Origin: Hordeum vulgare subsp. vulgare
Lineage: Eukaryota; Streptophyta; Magnoliopsida; Poales; Poaceae
DNA length: 64,000 bases
NCBI RefSeq assembly: GCF_904849725.1
Contig: NC_058520.1
Span: forward strand, 324,643,186 to 324,707,185
Direction of reading: 5' to 3'
Part shown: positions 34,666-45,735 of the stretch, piece by piece
Layout of the letters: every line of letters starts with the position of its first letter
How positions within the stretch are numbered: position 1 is the first letter of the stretch
The notes under the pieces: generated by a model
The model's input: only the letters and a program-made list of their open reading frames with translations
Database searches by the model: none
Told to the model about the DNA's origin: nothing
Program-made: the position numbers and the translations under genes

Positions 34666-37600
34666 TGTCACACCCCTAGAATATAGCTTGTAGTTAGTTG
34701 CATCAGTAAGCATTCATGAGTGCATTCAAATCAATTAGATTCAAATTTGGATGATCTTCAAATGTGGATGACCAAACTCTAACACCAAACAACATCCAAA
34801 TAGGATCAACAAGAGAAAAATCCTAGCTACTCCGTATTCAAAACAAAACCCTAGCAACTCTATATGCAAAACAATTCAAAAGTGGTGACAAATCAATGAA
34901 CCAAAATGGTTTTCATAAAAGTCCATCATTTTGATAAATGTTGGAAAGAAAATATCAGGGGTGATATATATTTTCAAAATACTTTTGGCATTTTATTTTA
35001 AACTCGAAAGCCACTGAAATCAATTAATCAATTGATTTCAAATACTTCCTAGTTTTATAAAATGTTGAAAATTTCACATCGGGTTGGAAATATTCCAAAT
35101 GACACCCCACAGTTGTTTAGCTATTTTCTTTGAATTAGTTGGAGCCAAAACAAATAAAACAAATGTTAGAAATAACAAAACAGAAAGAAGAGAAGAAAAA
35201 AGGAAATGCTTACCTGTCGCCCCCTGCAGGCCCAGCCCACCAGGGCCTCCCCCCCTGCTCGTCGTCTTCCCCGAGAAGCTGCGTGGCAGCAGCGCGTGCG
35301 CCGGCTCCACCTCCTGCTTGCCACCTCCTGCTTGTCCCCGTCCTCATCTCCTCGCCCGGGGATGCCCCAGTCCCCCTCGAGCTCATCCTCATCTTCTCTA
35401 CCCAGTTCCCTCTTCTCTCTCTCTGCTTTCCCTCGTTGCCCCCATTGCCAAGATCTCGAAGCTCACCTCCAGCCCGTCTCCGGCCACCCCTCGCCTTCCT
35501 GACCGGCTCATTAGCTCCGCCTCATCGAGAAGCTCCTTGCCGTCAACCTCCCCGAGCACCCGAGCCACTACAGCATCACCATCGCCACCTTCTTCCTTCT
35601 CCGGTCGCCGGAGCTCCCCACCTCGATTCGCCGGCCAGGGTCTCTCTCCGGTCTACCCGATGCCAAAAACGGAGACGCAGTGAGCCCCTGCTCCTTTCCC
35701 CTCTCACCCCACGCTCTTCCATGCCTCGTAGCCTCGATCCCCACCATGGCTGACCCCGGCCAATGCCCGAGGTCGTCGGCGGCCTCGCTCTGGCCACCTC
35801 CTGCCCGTGGCTTGGTCGGAACGGATGCTGCGCTTCATCAGCTATCCGTAGAGCCAAACCGCGACCAAAATGGATGCCCGTAGGGATTTTCCGATGAGCT
35901 CCGCCGCGTCTGGAGTCGCCGGCGTTGAACCACCAGTGGTCTCGACCCCCTGTGACCGTGGGTTGACTCCCCTGACTCACAGACAGGTGGGGCCTAGCCC
36001 TGTTTAACTTAAGTCAATCACAAAATTAACTAACTAGATTAACTAACCTAAAGACTCACCGACAATGGGCCCTACGATTCTAAAACAGGAATTAAAACTA
36101 ATCTAATCCTCTGAATTAACCTCTGTCACTGACGTGTAGACATCACACGTCAGGTTTGACTCTGACCTGGGCTAGTTGACTGCTGACACAATGCTGATGC
36201 AGTGCTGACATAGTAATTGATTTCCTATTATAAAGTAATTCCAGGAAATGCCTAAAACTTCTAAAAATCATAGAAAATAATCTGTAAGTTCTATGAAAAT
36301 AATTTATGTATGAAAAAGGATCAGAAAAATCCAAAGAATCTAATCATGGCATTTGCATGCTGGTTTGAGAAAGTTAACAACACCAAATAGGTCAAATGGT
36401 GAATAGGATAAATTTAATAATTAGTTTGGAGTTGGAATTTGATACCTATTTGAATTCCACTTAAATTGTTATGACCAAACAATGATCCAGGAAACTCAGC
36501 ACCCCAATATGCCATCTTCATGCATGTTAAAACAAGTTTACTTGAGCAACATGTCAAATCAATTAAAAGGGTATCCGGAAAATACTCGGCCTGAAGCGAT
36601 GTTTGAATCCTAATTCAAACCAACTTCAACTTAAGAAATGATAGCCACATTAGCCCTGTCACCTTTCATTTCATGTCATGAGCATGCATCATGATGTTGC
36701 ATTTCCATGAAGTGATTGTTGTTCCTTTTTTCTTTGTCCGTGTTGTTCCCTCTCGGTAGATGATGGTTCCGACGATGTGATTGTTGACATTGATGAAGAC
36801 TCATTGCTATCTTCAGACGTGTCAGGCAAGCAAACCCCCTTGAGCATATTGATATAAACCCACTCTCTCGCTCCTGCTCTCTTTTACTGCATCAGGACAA
36901 ACACGATTCAATTGTACATGTTATCGGTAGTTGAACCCATTCCTTTGCATGACCTGATTTTGTCACAGTAAATAGTTGAAACCACTTAGCATGAGTAGCA
37001 ACTGCTTGAGCCTTGTCGTGCTTACTCATCCATGCTTGTTTACAATGCCGGCTATGCTTAGAGTCGTGTCGGGTCTGATCCATCTGAATGATGTATCATA
37101 ATGGTTGTGTTCATGTCCTATAGTGTGAGAGTAAAGGTGTGAATCTGATTTGGTAAAGGTGTATATTGTGTGAATCTGATTTGGTAAAGGTGTGAATCTG
37201 ATTTGGTAAAGGTGTGAATCTGATTAGGTAAATCTGAATGCCATGTTGTATCAACACATATCGTGCATATTGTGTGTATGTTATGAAATGCATTATATGT
37301 GTGGGATTCGACACCTAGTTGTGTGCCTTTAGTAGTACTCTTTACAGGGAAATGCCTGTTTGTGCTTCTATCGAGCCTTGGTAGCTTGCTACTGCTCTAG
37401 ACACATTGATTGACCGGCGTGTATCCTTCTTTGCTGCTGTGTCTGTCCCCTCGGGGAAATGTCACGCGGTGTAATGGAGTCCTTGTAGCTTGCTACGACT
37501 CGTCTACACATGTTGTTGATCGACACCTGCCTTGCTGGGTTATGTATGACTGTCCCTGTACGGATGTACCGCTTGGGTTTATAACTAGTCATGTCGACCC

Positions 37601-37772
37601 GGGTTCTTTGTCGTTTGAACGCTAGCAGCATATTCATATACGTGAGCCAAAAGACGCAAACGGTCCTGGCCAAGGTAAGGTGGCAGCCGTGGAGTTTATC
37701 ATGCATGAGGACGCAAAGTGATGTGATGTGTTACAGGCTGGGTTCTTATGACTTAGGATCGGGGTCCCGACA
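34666..37772 (+). repeat. 5' LTR of LTR-D, shorter copy
   Basis: Length is 3107 bp. It lacks a segment of about 1.17 kb present in the 3' LTR (44026-45197). In its place there are about four copies of a 22-bp unit around GTGAATCTGATTTGGTAAAG (37136-37231). It includes a GC-rich, proline-coding stretch (35200-35900) which gives long frames in several phases and is repeated in the other LTR, so it is not a gene. Confidence 0.92.
37136..37231 (+). repeat. 22-bp tandem repeat at the LTR-D deletion junction
   Basis: Four tandem or near-tandem copies of GGTGTGAATCTGATTTGGTA, with one copy interrupted by GTATATT. The 3' LTR has a single copy at this place. Confidence 0.85.
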
Positions 37773-37776
37773 GCTT

Positions 37777-37788
37777 TGGTATCAGAGC
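37777..37788 (+). other. Primer-binding site of LTR-D
   Basis: TGGTATCAGAGC, a perfect initiator-Met tRNA site, four bases after the LTR end. Confidence 0.9.
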
Positions 37789-39259
37789 TTGACTACCTGT
37801 AGGATAACCAAGCCAAACTGGTCGATGTTGAGTCTAGCAACTCTTTAGTTATATAAGGGAATTGGTTGTGGAATGGAACGTAAGGCTCTTTTTACTCCTT
37901 TCCTTGTGTCATTCTCATTCTGAGTCACCCTCTTCTTTATCCTACAGGGTTTAAGAATTAGGCTTTCTCATCTATTCATTAGGATGACGAGTTACTATGT
38001 TGGAGACTTATAGAAAAGTTGTTGTCTTTCTGGATCAGTGTCTCCATAAGAATTCAATTGTTATGTTGTTAGTTTTCTTGCAGGTTGCCTCATATTTCAT
38101 GCTCGTACAGCCGTTATGCTTTCCGAGTTTTCACAAGTTCCCAAATAGTCTGATGTGATTGCAAATTCCTTCTTTTTTTCCCAATGTCTTTTGGACGGAC
38201 AAAGCACACTAATAATTGTTTTGAGGTACTCTATTACCTCGACGTTTTGTTGAAGTATTAGGAAAACATGTTACTCCGAAAACTACCCAATAGTCTAGAT
38301 GTGTGGTATGTCTTCCAGTGTGATAGTTCTGGCCATCATTTTCGAAAAACATCTCGTGATGTTAAATAGTTTGTAGGTATTCTATTTCTGGGTCTTTGAA
38401 TCCAAGGATCATTCTGCTCATCTCTGTTGATAGTGTTGCTAGTTCATTTAGAATGATTAATAACCCTGTTGTAGCTCCCAAGGTTCATGGTATATCATTC
38501 TTCCAACACCATGGATCATCTTTGGCAGTAGTTCTCCGTGAAATAAAGACCATAACAAGAGTGCTCATGATGAGTTCTCTACTTCATATTGTGATTCTGC
38601 CTACTTCCCCCTTGTGCATGGGTTATCTGGAAGAATTATGTTGAACTCGTTCGACATTATAATCCATGCATCCATAACTCAAGAAATCATGTGCTCTTGA
38701 GTTGGCCCTATCTAGTTGTATTTTGACCCTCATCATTGAGAGGTTAGTCAAGCGTAGTTGTGCATTCTTGTTATCAATGTCTTCTATTCCTGTGTTTTTT
38801 CAAGTGGTGCTATTTCCAATTGACTGGAAGAGGTAAACTCCAGTACCTCATCCATTTCTTGGATTGGGACAAAGTAGTTGTATTCCACAGATCGAAATGC
38901 TAACCCAACTTTTGTTTTGTTCTATCTTGGAGTATTACCCTCTTGTTGTCAATAATGTCGTGAGAATTGCACCATCTCTTATGAGCTCTTGATGTAGTGA
39001 TACTTTTCGCTATCATTGTTCATTCCTTGGTTTTCGTGTTGGTTCTAACCGGAATATCGACAAGTGAACCATGATGTGTGAAATCAATACTCCTAGCAAT
39101 GTTATTGCTTGGTAGCTAATAGATAATAATTTCACTCTTATGGTGATGGTGATTGAATCGTCATCCTACGATTGAGCGTGCTACCTAGTCCATGCTTCAT
39201 GGTGCACTTTTCGATCGATGGGTTAGGATTCTGTCAATCCCTCGCTCTATTGATCACAT
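37789..39259 (+). other. LTR-D interior, decayed gag and protease region
   Basis: About 1.5 kb between the primer-binding site and the recognisable RT remnant. Only frames shorter than 90 codons occur, none with a domain I recognise. By position it should be the remains of gag and protease. Confidence 0.5.
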
Positions 39260-40110
39260 CATCTTGCCCTGGAAAGCGAGATTGTTCCCGAGCTTAATAA
39301 TATATCGGTGGTTTGTGATTTTCCAAATATCTTCTCGGAAGTATTACCAGTTTGTTTCCTGACTGTTATGATAGAGCTCGTGATCAAGTTGGTTTTTCTA
39401 TAAACCAACCCCTTCTCCAAGAATCCCTATTGGATACCCCGAGCTAGTTGGTTAAGCTAAACAACAACTTGGAGAGTTGGAAGATAAAAGCTTCGACTAA
39501 ACTTAGCTCATTTAAAAAGGATATTTTTCCTGTTGTGTGAATCTGAAGAAAGATGATATTTTCATCGGCTGATTCGTGTGATCAATTGTTGCATATATTA
39601 TCTTGTTCAATTTTGATTTGAGCATGGGCTATTGTCAAATCAAACTCAGAACCAAAGATTTTCGTAGCGGTGTCTTACTCAGGGTTTTCCGTGAGCCTAC
39701 ACCATTATATTCTTTGATCTGACCAATGCTATTATCTTGCTCACATAGTTGTGGCAATCCATTTATATGGGTATCTTGATGAATTGTTGTTGAGCCCATC
39801 GGCAACATTCTAATTTGTTCCATGATCTATGTTGGACATTAAGCTATTGCTGGAAACTTTGTAGACATTGTCTTCGTGTCTCGAACACGAGGTATATGTT
39901 AGTTGTAAGAAGTGACTTCCTCTAATTCATGTGCGTCTCATGCAAGTTGCCGCCGTGAATTCGAGAAAGGTTAATTTGTATCCTCGGAATCATCTCAAGT
40001 CAGTCATGCACGTGCGAAGTATTCTTTGGTCTGAGAGATTAGCTACCTCTGTATCTCCTAGCACACCAAGCCACTGATTGATTTGTTCAAGGAAAAGAAG
40101 TTAAGTGCCA
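39260..40110 (+). pseudogene. Relic Ty3/gypsy RT and RNase H start in LTR-D
   Basis: Translating through stops and shifts shows a gypsy RT in order: VVCDFPNIFSEVLP near 39310, a SKNPYW.P.S.LV block near 39420, QIKLRTKDF near 39640, LTNA near 39720, and the segment after RT with SVMHVRSILWSERLAT near 39995-40040 (compare the usual V.E.RSFLGLA.YYR). No frame exceeds 80 codons here. It is too decayed to make any product. Confidence 0.6.
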
Positions 40111-41530
40111 TTACCAAAGGTACCAGACGGACTTGCACATGGCTTCGTTATCCGCAATGATGGTTCCCATCCAGAACTCGGTAGTGTTTTTTGTAAGACT
40201 TTTCATGTGGTCGTCATTGTCTTGGGCAGCGTGTTCACATGTGTCTTGCAATCCAACTCATGTTTTGGAGTTGGCTTTCGTAGTTCATTCCTCAGAATCT
40301 TGCAGCGTTATCCCGTCGATTTGTGTTGCAAACTTTCTTTTCAAACATGCTGAGTCTGAAGCATCGTGTCACGAACCGGAGCTGAATCTCAGGCAGTTAA
40401 AATGGTTGGAACTTTCCCCAAGAATTATAATATTGGTGTCTATGTAACCCGGTAAAGTGATGTTGTACCTAACACAACTAGCCGGAAGATTTGATATTAT
40501 ATCTTGTATCAGCAATCTTATCCATCTTCCGTGAGGTTTTTGTATGACCTATTTTATAAGTTGTTCCTCATGGATTCCCTTTGATGCCCTGAATTCCGAC
40601 CTATACTTGATGTGCTAGATATCAAGCATGTTCTATAATTGGGTTGTGCTAGTACATCAAGGAGAACATTAGAAGCGGAGTGCTAAATGTCTCTCGGTCG
40701 ATCAACCAGATTTCGTTCCCTTGGCACAGCTAAGGTGAAATATGAGGAAGTGTTTTCTTCCTTTGCATCTGCATCCTCCATCACTGTTCATCATGGTAGT
40801 ATATTGTGTCACTAGGATCCTTGGCACGGATGTTGGTAAACCTTGATGAATATGGAAATGCTCAAGTTCTTGAGAGCACGCTCAGACACTAGGTTATATC
40901 CTCGGTAGTAATTGGAATGTGCCTTCCATTCGTTGAGTTGTTCTATAACCCTAGTTTCTTTCCAACATGGGTATGCCCTTCTTTCAAATTCCTTGAAACA
41001 ATCATTTGTGAATTGCCTTACTCTGGTATGAAGAGTTTCAATGATCTTTGGATTAAAAGTAATTCTTTTTGCCACTTAAGGGGAAAACGCTAAGAGTCAC
41101 CTTCCTAAGGTGCCCCGTTGTGGTATGAAGGGTAACTTAATCCTCGCTACTTTGAAACCTCGCCACCATCTGTTTTAAGCCTGGATTTGTTGCCTACCAA
41201 TTGAACCTTTGTCTTATGCCTCACTTCCTTGTTCCTGTCATGAGTGTTGTGTTTCAGCTCAAGGGACGTCTCTATGTCTCATTCTATGAGTTGATAATGA
41301 GTTTCCCGATCTTCGAGAAGATCGAATCTTGTAGAGTCTATGTGTTCCTTTGTTGTCGTGTTAAATGAAGACCTCGAAGACAAAGATGTCAAGATCAACA
41401 TGGTGCGATGAATCAACGTCCTCGGGAGGAGCAAATGGATCGTGAAGATTGTGATAGTTTAGTGTCCCCTCTTCCTCTTCCCGACTACGCCTGAATCTCG
41501 GGGCGAGGTTCTTGTTTAGTGGGGGTGAGT
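40111..41530 (+). other. LTR-D interior, pol 3' remnant and polypurine tract
   Basis: Short frames only (for example 40105-40353 and, on the minus strand, 40812-41075), without motifs I can name. The last 45 bases, AATCTCGGGGCGAGGTTCTTG then TTTAGTGGGGGTGAG, have the form in which many gypsy elements finish pol and present the polypurine tract to the 3' LTR. Confidence 0.55.
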
Positions 41531-44500
41531 TGTCACAGCCCTAGAATATAGCTTGTAGTTAGTTGCATCAGTAAGCATTCATGAATGCATTCAAATCAAT
41601 TTGATTCAAATCTCAATGATCTACAAATGTGGATGAGGAAACTCTAACACCAAAAAACATCCAAATAGGTTCAACAAGAGAAAAATCCTAGCTACTCCAT
41701 ATTCAAAACAAAACCCTAGCAACTCTGTATGCAAAACAATTCAAAAGTGGTGACAAATCAATGAACCAAAATGGTTTTCATAAAAGTCCATCATTTTGAT
41801 AAATGTTGGAAAGAAAATATCAGGAGTGATATATATTTTCAAAATACTTTTGGCATTTTATTTTAAACTCAAAAGCCACTGAAATCAATTAATTAATTGA
41901 TTTCAAATACTTCCTAGTTTTATAAAATGTTGAAAATTTCACATGGGGTTGGAAATATTCCAAATGACACCCGAGAGTTGTTTACCTATTTTCTTTGAAT
42001 TAGTTGGAGACAAAACAAATAAAACAAATGTTAGAAATAATAAAACAGAAAGAAGAGAAGAAAAAAAAGGAAACGCTTACCTGTCGCCCCCTGCAGGCCC
42101 AGCCCACCAGGGCCTCCCCCCTGCTCACCGTCTTCCCCGAGCAGGTGCGTGGCAGCAGCGCGTGCGCCTGCTCCACCTCCTGCATGCCACCTCCTGCTCG
42201 TCCCCGTCCTCATCTCCTCGCCCGGGGATGCTCCAGACCCCCTCGAGCTCATCCACCTCTTCTATCCCTAGTTCCCTCTTCTCTCTCTCTACTTTCCCAC
42301 GTTGCCGCCATTGCCGAGATCTCCAAGCTCGCCCCCAGATCGTCTCCGGCCACCCCTCGCCTTCGTGACCGGCTCATTAGCTCCGCCTCATCGAGAAGCT
42401 CCTCACCGTCAACCTCCCCGAGCACCTAAGCCACTGCAGCATCGCCATCGCCACCTTCTTCCTTCTCCGGTTGCCGGAGCTCCCCACCTCGATTCGCCGG
42501 CCAGGGTCCCTCTCCGGTCTGCCCGATGCCAAAAACGGAGACGCAGTGAGCCCCTGCTCCTTTCCCCTCTCACCCACGCTCTTTCGTGCCCCGTAGCCTC
42601 GATCCTCACCATGGCCGACTCCGGCCAGCACTCGAGGTCGTCGCCGGCCTCGCTCCGACCACCTCCTGGCCCGTGGCTTGGTCGGAACGGATGATGCGCT
42701 TCATCAGCTATCCGTAGAGCCAAACTGCGACCAAAATGGATGCTCGTAGGGATTTTCCGATGAGCTCCGCCATGTCTGGAGTCGCCGGTGTTGAGCCGCT
42801 GGTGGTCTCGACCCCCTCTGACCGTGGGTTGACTCCCCTAACTCACAGACAGGTGGGGCCTAGCCCTGTTTAACTTAAGTCAATCACAAAATTAACTAAC
42901 CAGATTAACTAACCTAAAGACTCACTGATAGTGGGCCCTACGATTCTAAAGAGGAATTAAAACTAATATAACCCTCTGAATTAACCTCTGTCACTGACGT
43001 GTAGACCCCACATGTTAGGTTTGACTCTGACCTGGTCCAGTTGACTACTGACGCAATGCTGATGCAGTGCTGACACGGTAATTGATTTCCTATTATAAAG
43101 TAATTCCAGAAAATGCCTAAACTTCTAAAAATCATAGAAAATAATCTGTAAGTCCTATGAAAATAATTTATATATGAAAAAGGATCAGAAAAATCGAAAG
43201 AATCTGATCGTGGCCTTTGCATGCTGGTTTGAGAAAGTTAACAACACCAAATAGGTCAAATGGTGAATAGGATAAATTTAATAATTAGTTTGGAGTTGGA
43301 ATTTGATACCTATTTGAATTCCACTTAAATTGTTATGACCAAACAATGATCCAGGAAACTCAGCACCCCAATATGCCATCTTCATGCATGTTAAAACAAG
43401 TTTACTTGAGCATCAGGTCAAATCAATTAAAAGGGTATCCGGAAAATACCCGGCCTGAAGTGATGTTTGAATCCTAATTCAAACCAACTTCAACTTAAGA
43501 AATGATAGCCACATTAGCCGTGTCACCTTTCATTTCATTTCATGAGCATTCATCATGATGTTGCATTTCCGTGAAGTGATTGTTATTCCTTTTTTTCTTT
43601 GCCGGTGTTGTTCCCTCCCGGTAGATGATGGTTCCGACGATGTGATTGTTGACATTGATGAAGACTCATTGCTATCTTCAGACATGTCAGGCAAGCAAAC
43701 CCCCTTGAGCATATTGATATAAACCCACTCTCTCGCTCCTGCTCTCTTTTACTTTATCAGGACAAACACGATTCAAGTGTACATGTTATCGGTAGTTGAA
43801 CCCATTCCTCTACATGACCTGATTTTGTCACAGTAAATAGTTGAAACCACTTAGCATGAGTAGAAACTGCTTGACCCTTGTTGTGCTTACTCATCCATGC
43901 TTGTTTACAATGCCTGCTATGCTTAGAGTCGTGTCGGGTCTGATCCATCTGAATGATGTATCAGAATGGTTGTGTTCATGTCCTATAGTGTGAGAGTAAA
44001 GGTGTGAATCTGATTTGGTAAAGGTAGCGATGAGAGGCCATGTAGGAGTACATGGAGGGTTGTCTCATTGGGACCGTCCTTAAGAACTGAGTTCTGTGTG
44101 TGTTATCCAAGACAAGATACTGCCACACATTGGGATACTAAATTAACCCTCTCGTCTTATTAATCGCCTAGATCTCTGTCCAGGAGTTGCAATTAGTTTC
44201 TGGTGTTTGTAGGAAAAGTGTTGGCGGCCGTGTTTAGCTTTGCCCGACAGGGTAGGCTTCACTATGGTAGATACACAGTGGCATGGTGTACCAAGTGGAA
44301 CCCGGATGGTGGGCTTGGGAACCCTGCGCACCTCGTTTGGGGCCGTAGTGGAAACGTCGGCCGGACTTCCTTGCGGGTTCAGTCTCAAATAGGCGATAAA
44401 CCTGGACTAGGGTCTTATGTGGTTAACGGTCGTGGCCGACACCCACGCCAGTGCTTCCGCTTGAAGGTTGCCGAGATGCATGACGTGCACATGGCGATAA

Positions 44501-45730
44501 GTGGTGGGAGCATGTGTGAAGAAGTATACCCCTGCAGGGTGATTTAATCTGTTCGATTAGCCGCGTCCTCGGATATGGACTACTTGGAAACATTTCGTGG
44601 TACATAGACAATTTAAATGGATACTCTAAAACATGCAAGATAAGTGTGAGTGCTATGGAAGGCCTTCTCATAGGGAGACGAGAGTGGATCCATAGTGGTG
44701 TATTGAATTGGTGAATATGTGGACTCGTGTGCGCTATCCCACCTCAACGAAAGAACTTGTAGTCGTAGTACAGGTTAGACAAGAGTGAAAGCTGGCTTGC
44801 TGCAATCAAACCCCACAATCCTTTCACTGAAGCATGATGCATATGTAGATAGTTCTGATGTAAGACTTCCGGAGTACCTTTGTACTCACGGTTGCTTTAT
44901 TTATGTTTTTGCAGAGAAGACTTACACTCATTAAAAGGTTCTATGTGATGTGTTCGATGTTGACCGGAATAGCTTGGAATTCCCAGACAGAGGTATGGCT
45001 CCTTTAGTAGGGTCGTAGTAGCTTTCAGGCTCTTCCAGCCACTTTTAGTAGATGTCTGTACCCAGACATGATTTGCTTCCACTTGTTGTTTGTATGACTT
45101 GAGTGTCGGGTCACGAGACCCCTGTTTTGTAATATCACACTATGTTGATTCTTATGAGTCCTTAATAAAAGCTTGAGTCATAGAGTTATGTTGTGATGCC
45201 ATGTTGTATCTACACATATCGTGCATATTGTGTGTATGTTATGAAATGCATTATATGTGTGGGATTCGACACCTAGTTGTGTGCCTTTAGTAGTACTCTT
45301 TACAGGGAAGTGCCTCTTTGTGCTTCTATCGAGCCTTGGTAGCTTGCTAGTGCTATAGACACATTGATTGACCGGCGTGTATCCTTCTTTGCTGTTGTGT
45401 TTGTCCCCTCGGGGAAATGTCACGCAGTGTAATGGAGTCCTTGTAGCTTGCTACGACTCGTCTACACACGCTGTTGATCGACACCTGCCTTGCTGGGTTA
45501 TGTATGCCTGTCCCTGTACGGATGTACCGCTTGGGTTTATAACTAGTCATGTCGACCCGGGTTCTTTGTCGTTTGAACACTAGCAACATATTCATATACG
45601 TGAGCCAAAAGACACAAACAGTCCCGGCCAAGGTAAGGTGGCAGCCGTGGAGTTTACCGTGCGTGAGGCCGCAAAGTGATGTGATGTGTTACAGGCTGGA
45701 TTCTTATGACTTAGGATCGGGTTCCCGACA
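41531..45730 (+). repeat. 3' LTR of LTR-D, longer copy
   Basis: Length is 4200 bp. It starts TGTCACAGCCCTAGAATATA. It holds the 1.17-kb segment (44026-45197) missing from the 5' LTR. Over the first 180 bases the LTRs differ at about 12 positions by eye. Frames in 41943-42694 are the counterpart of those at 35084-35753. Confidence 0.92.
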
Positions 45731-45735
45731 GTGGC

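Larger units (their letters stand above)
34666..45730 (+). mobile_element. LTR-D: gypsy-type element with very long LTRs, degenerate
   Basis: The element is 11.07 kb with LTRs 34666-37772 (3107 bp) and 41531-45730 (4200 bp), both TGTCACA...CCCGACA, and a perfect 5-bp duplication GTGGC (34661-34665, 45731-45735). It has a perfect primer-binding site for initiator-Met tRNA, a decayed pol and a gypsy-type end before the 3' LTR. Long LTRs with a 3.76-kb almost non-coding interior recall the LARD architecture of Triticeae, although the LTR start differs from the Sukkula LTR as I recall it. It inserted in frame-disrupting position in the antisense ORF of LTR-C. Confidence 0.92.

Noticed and set aside
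35084..35753. Long overlapping plus-strand frames (up to 204 codons), proline- and serine-rich
   Set aside because: They lie in the GC-rich part of the LTR of LTR-D, are open in several phases at once, and recur with shifts in the other LTR (41943-42694). No domain or start context supports a gene.
37777..37788. Possible tRNA-derived sequence
   Set aside because: Only the 12-base primer-binding site is present; there is no tRNA gene or tRNA-derived SINE body around it.
44203..44547. 114-codon plus-strand frame
   Set aside because: It is part of the 1.17-kb segment of the LTR-D 3' LTR, with no domain. LTR sequence explains it.
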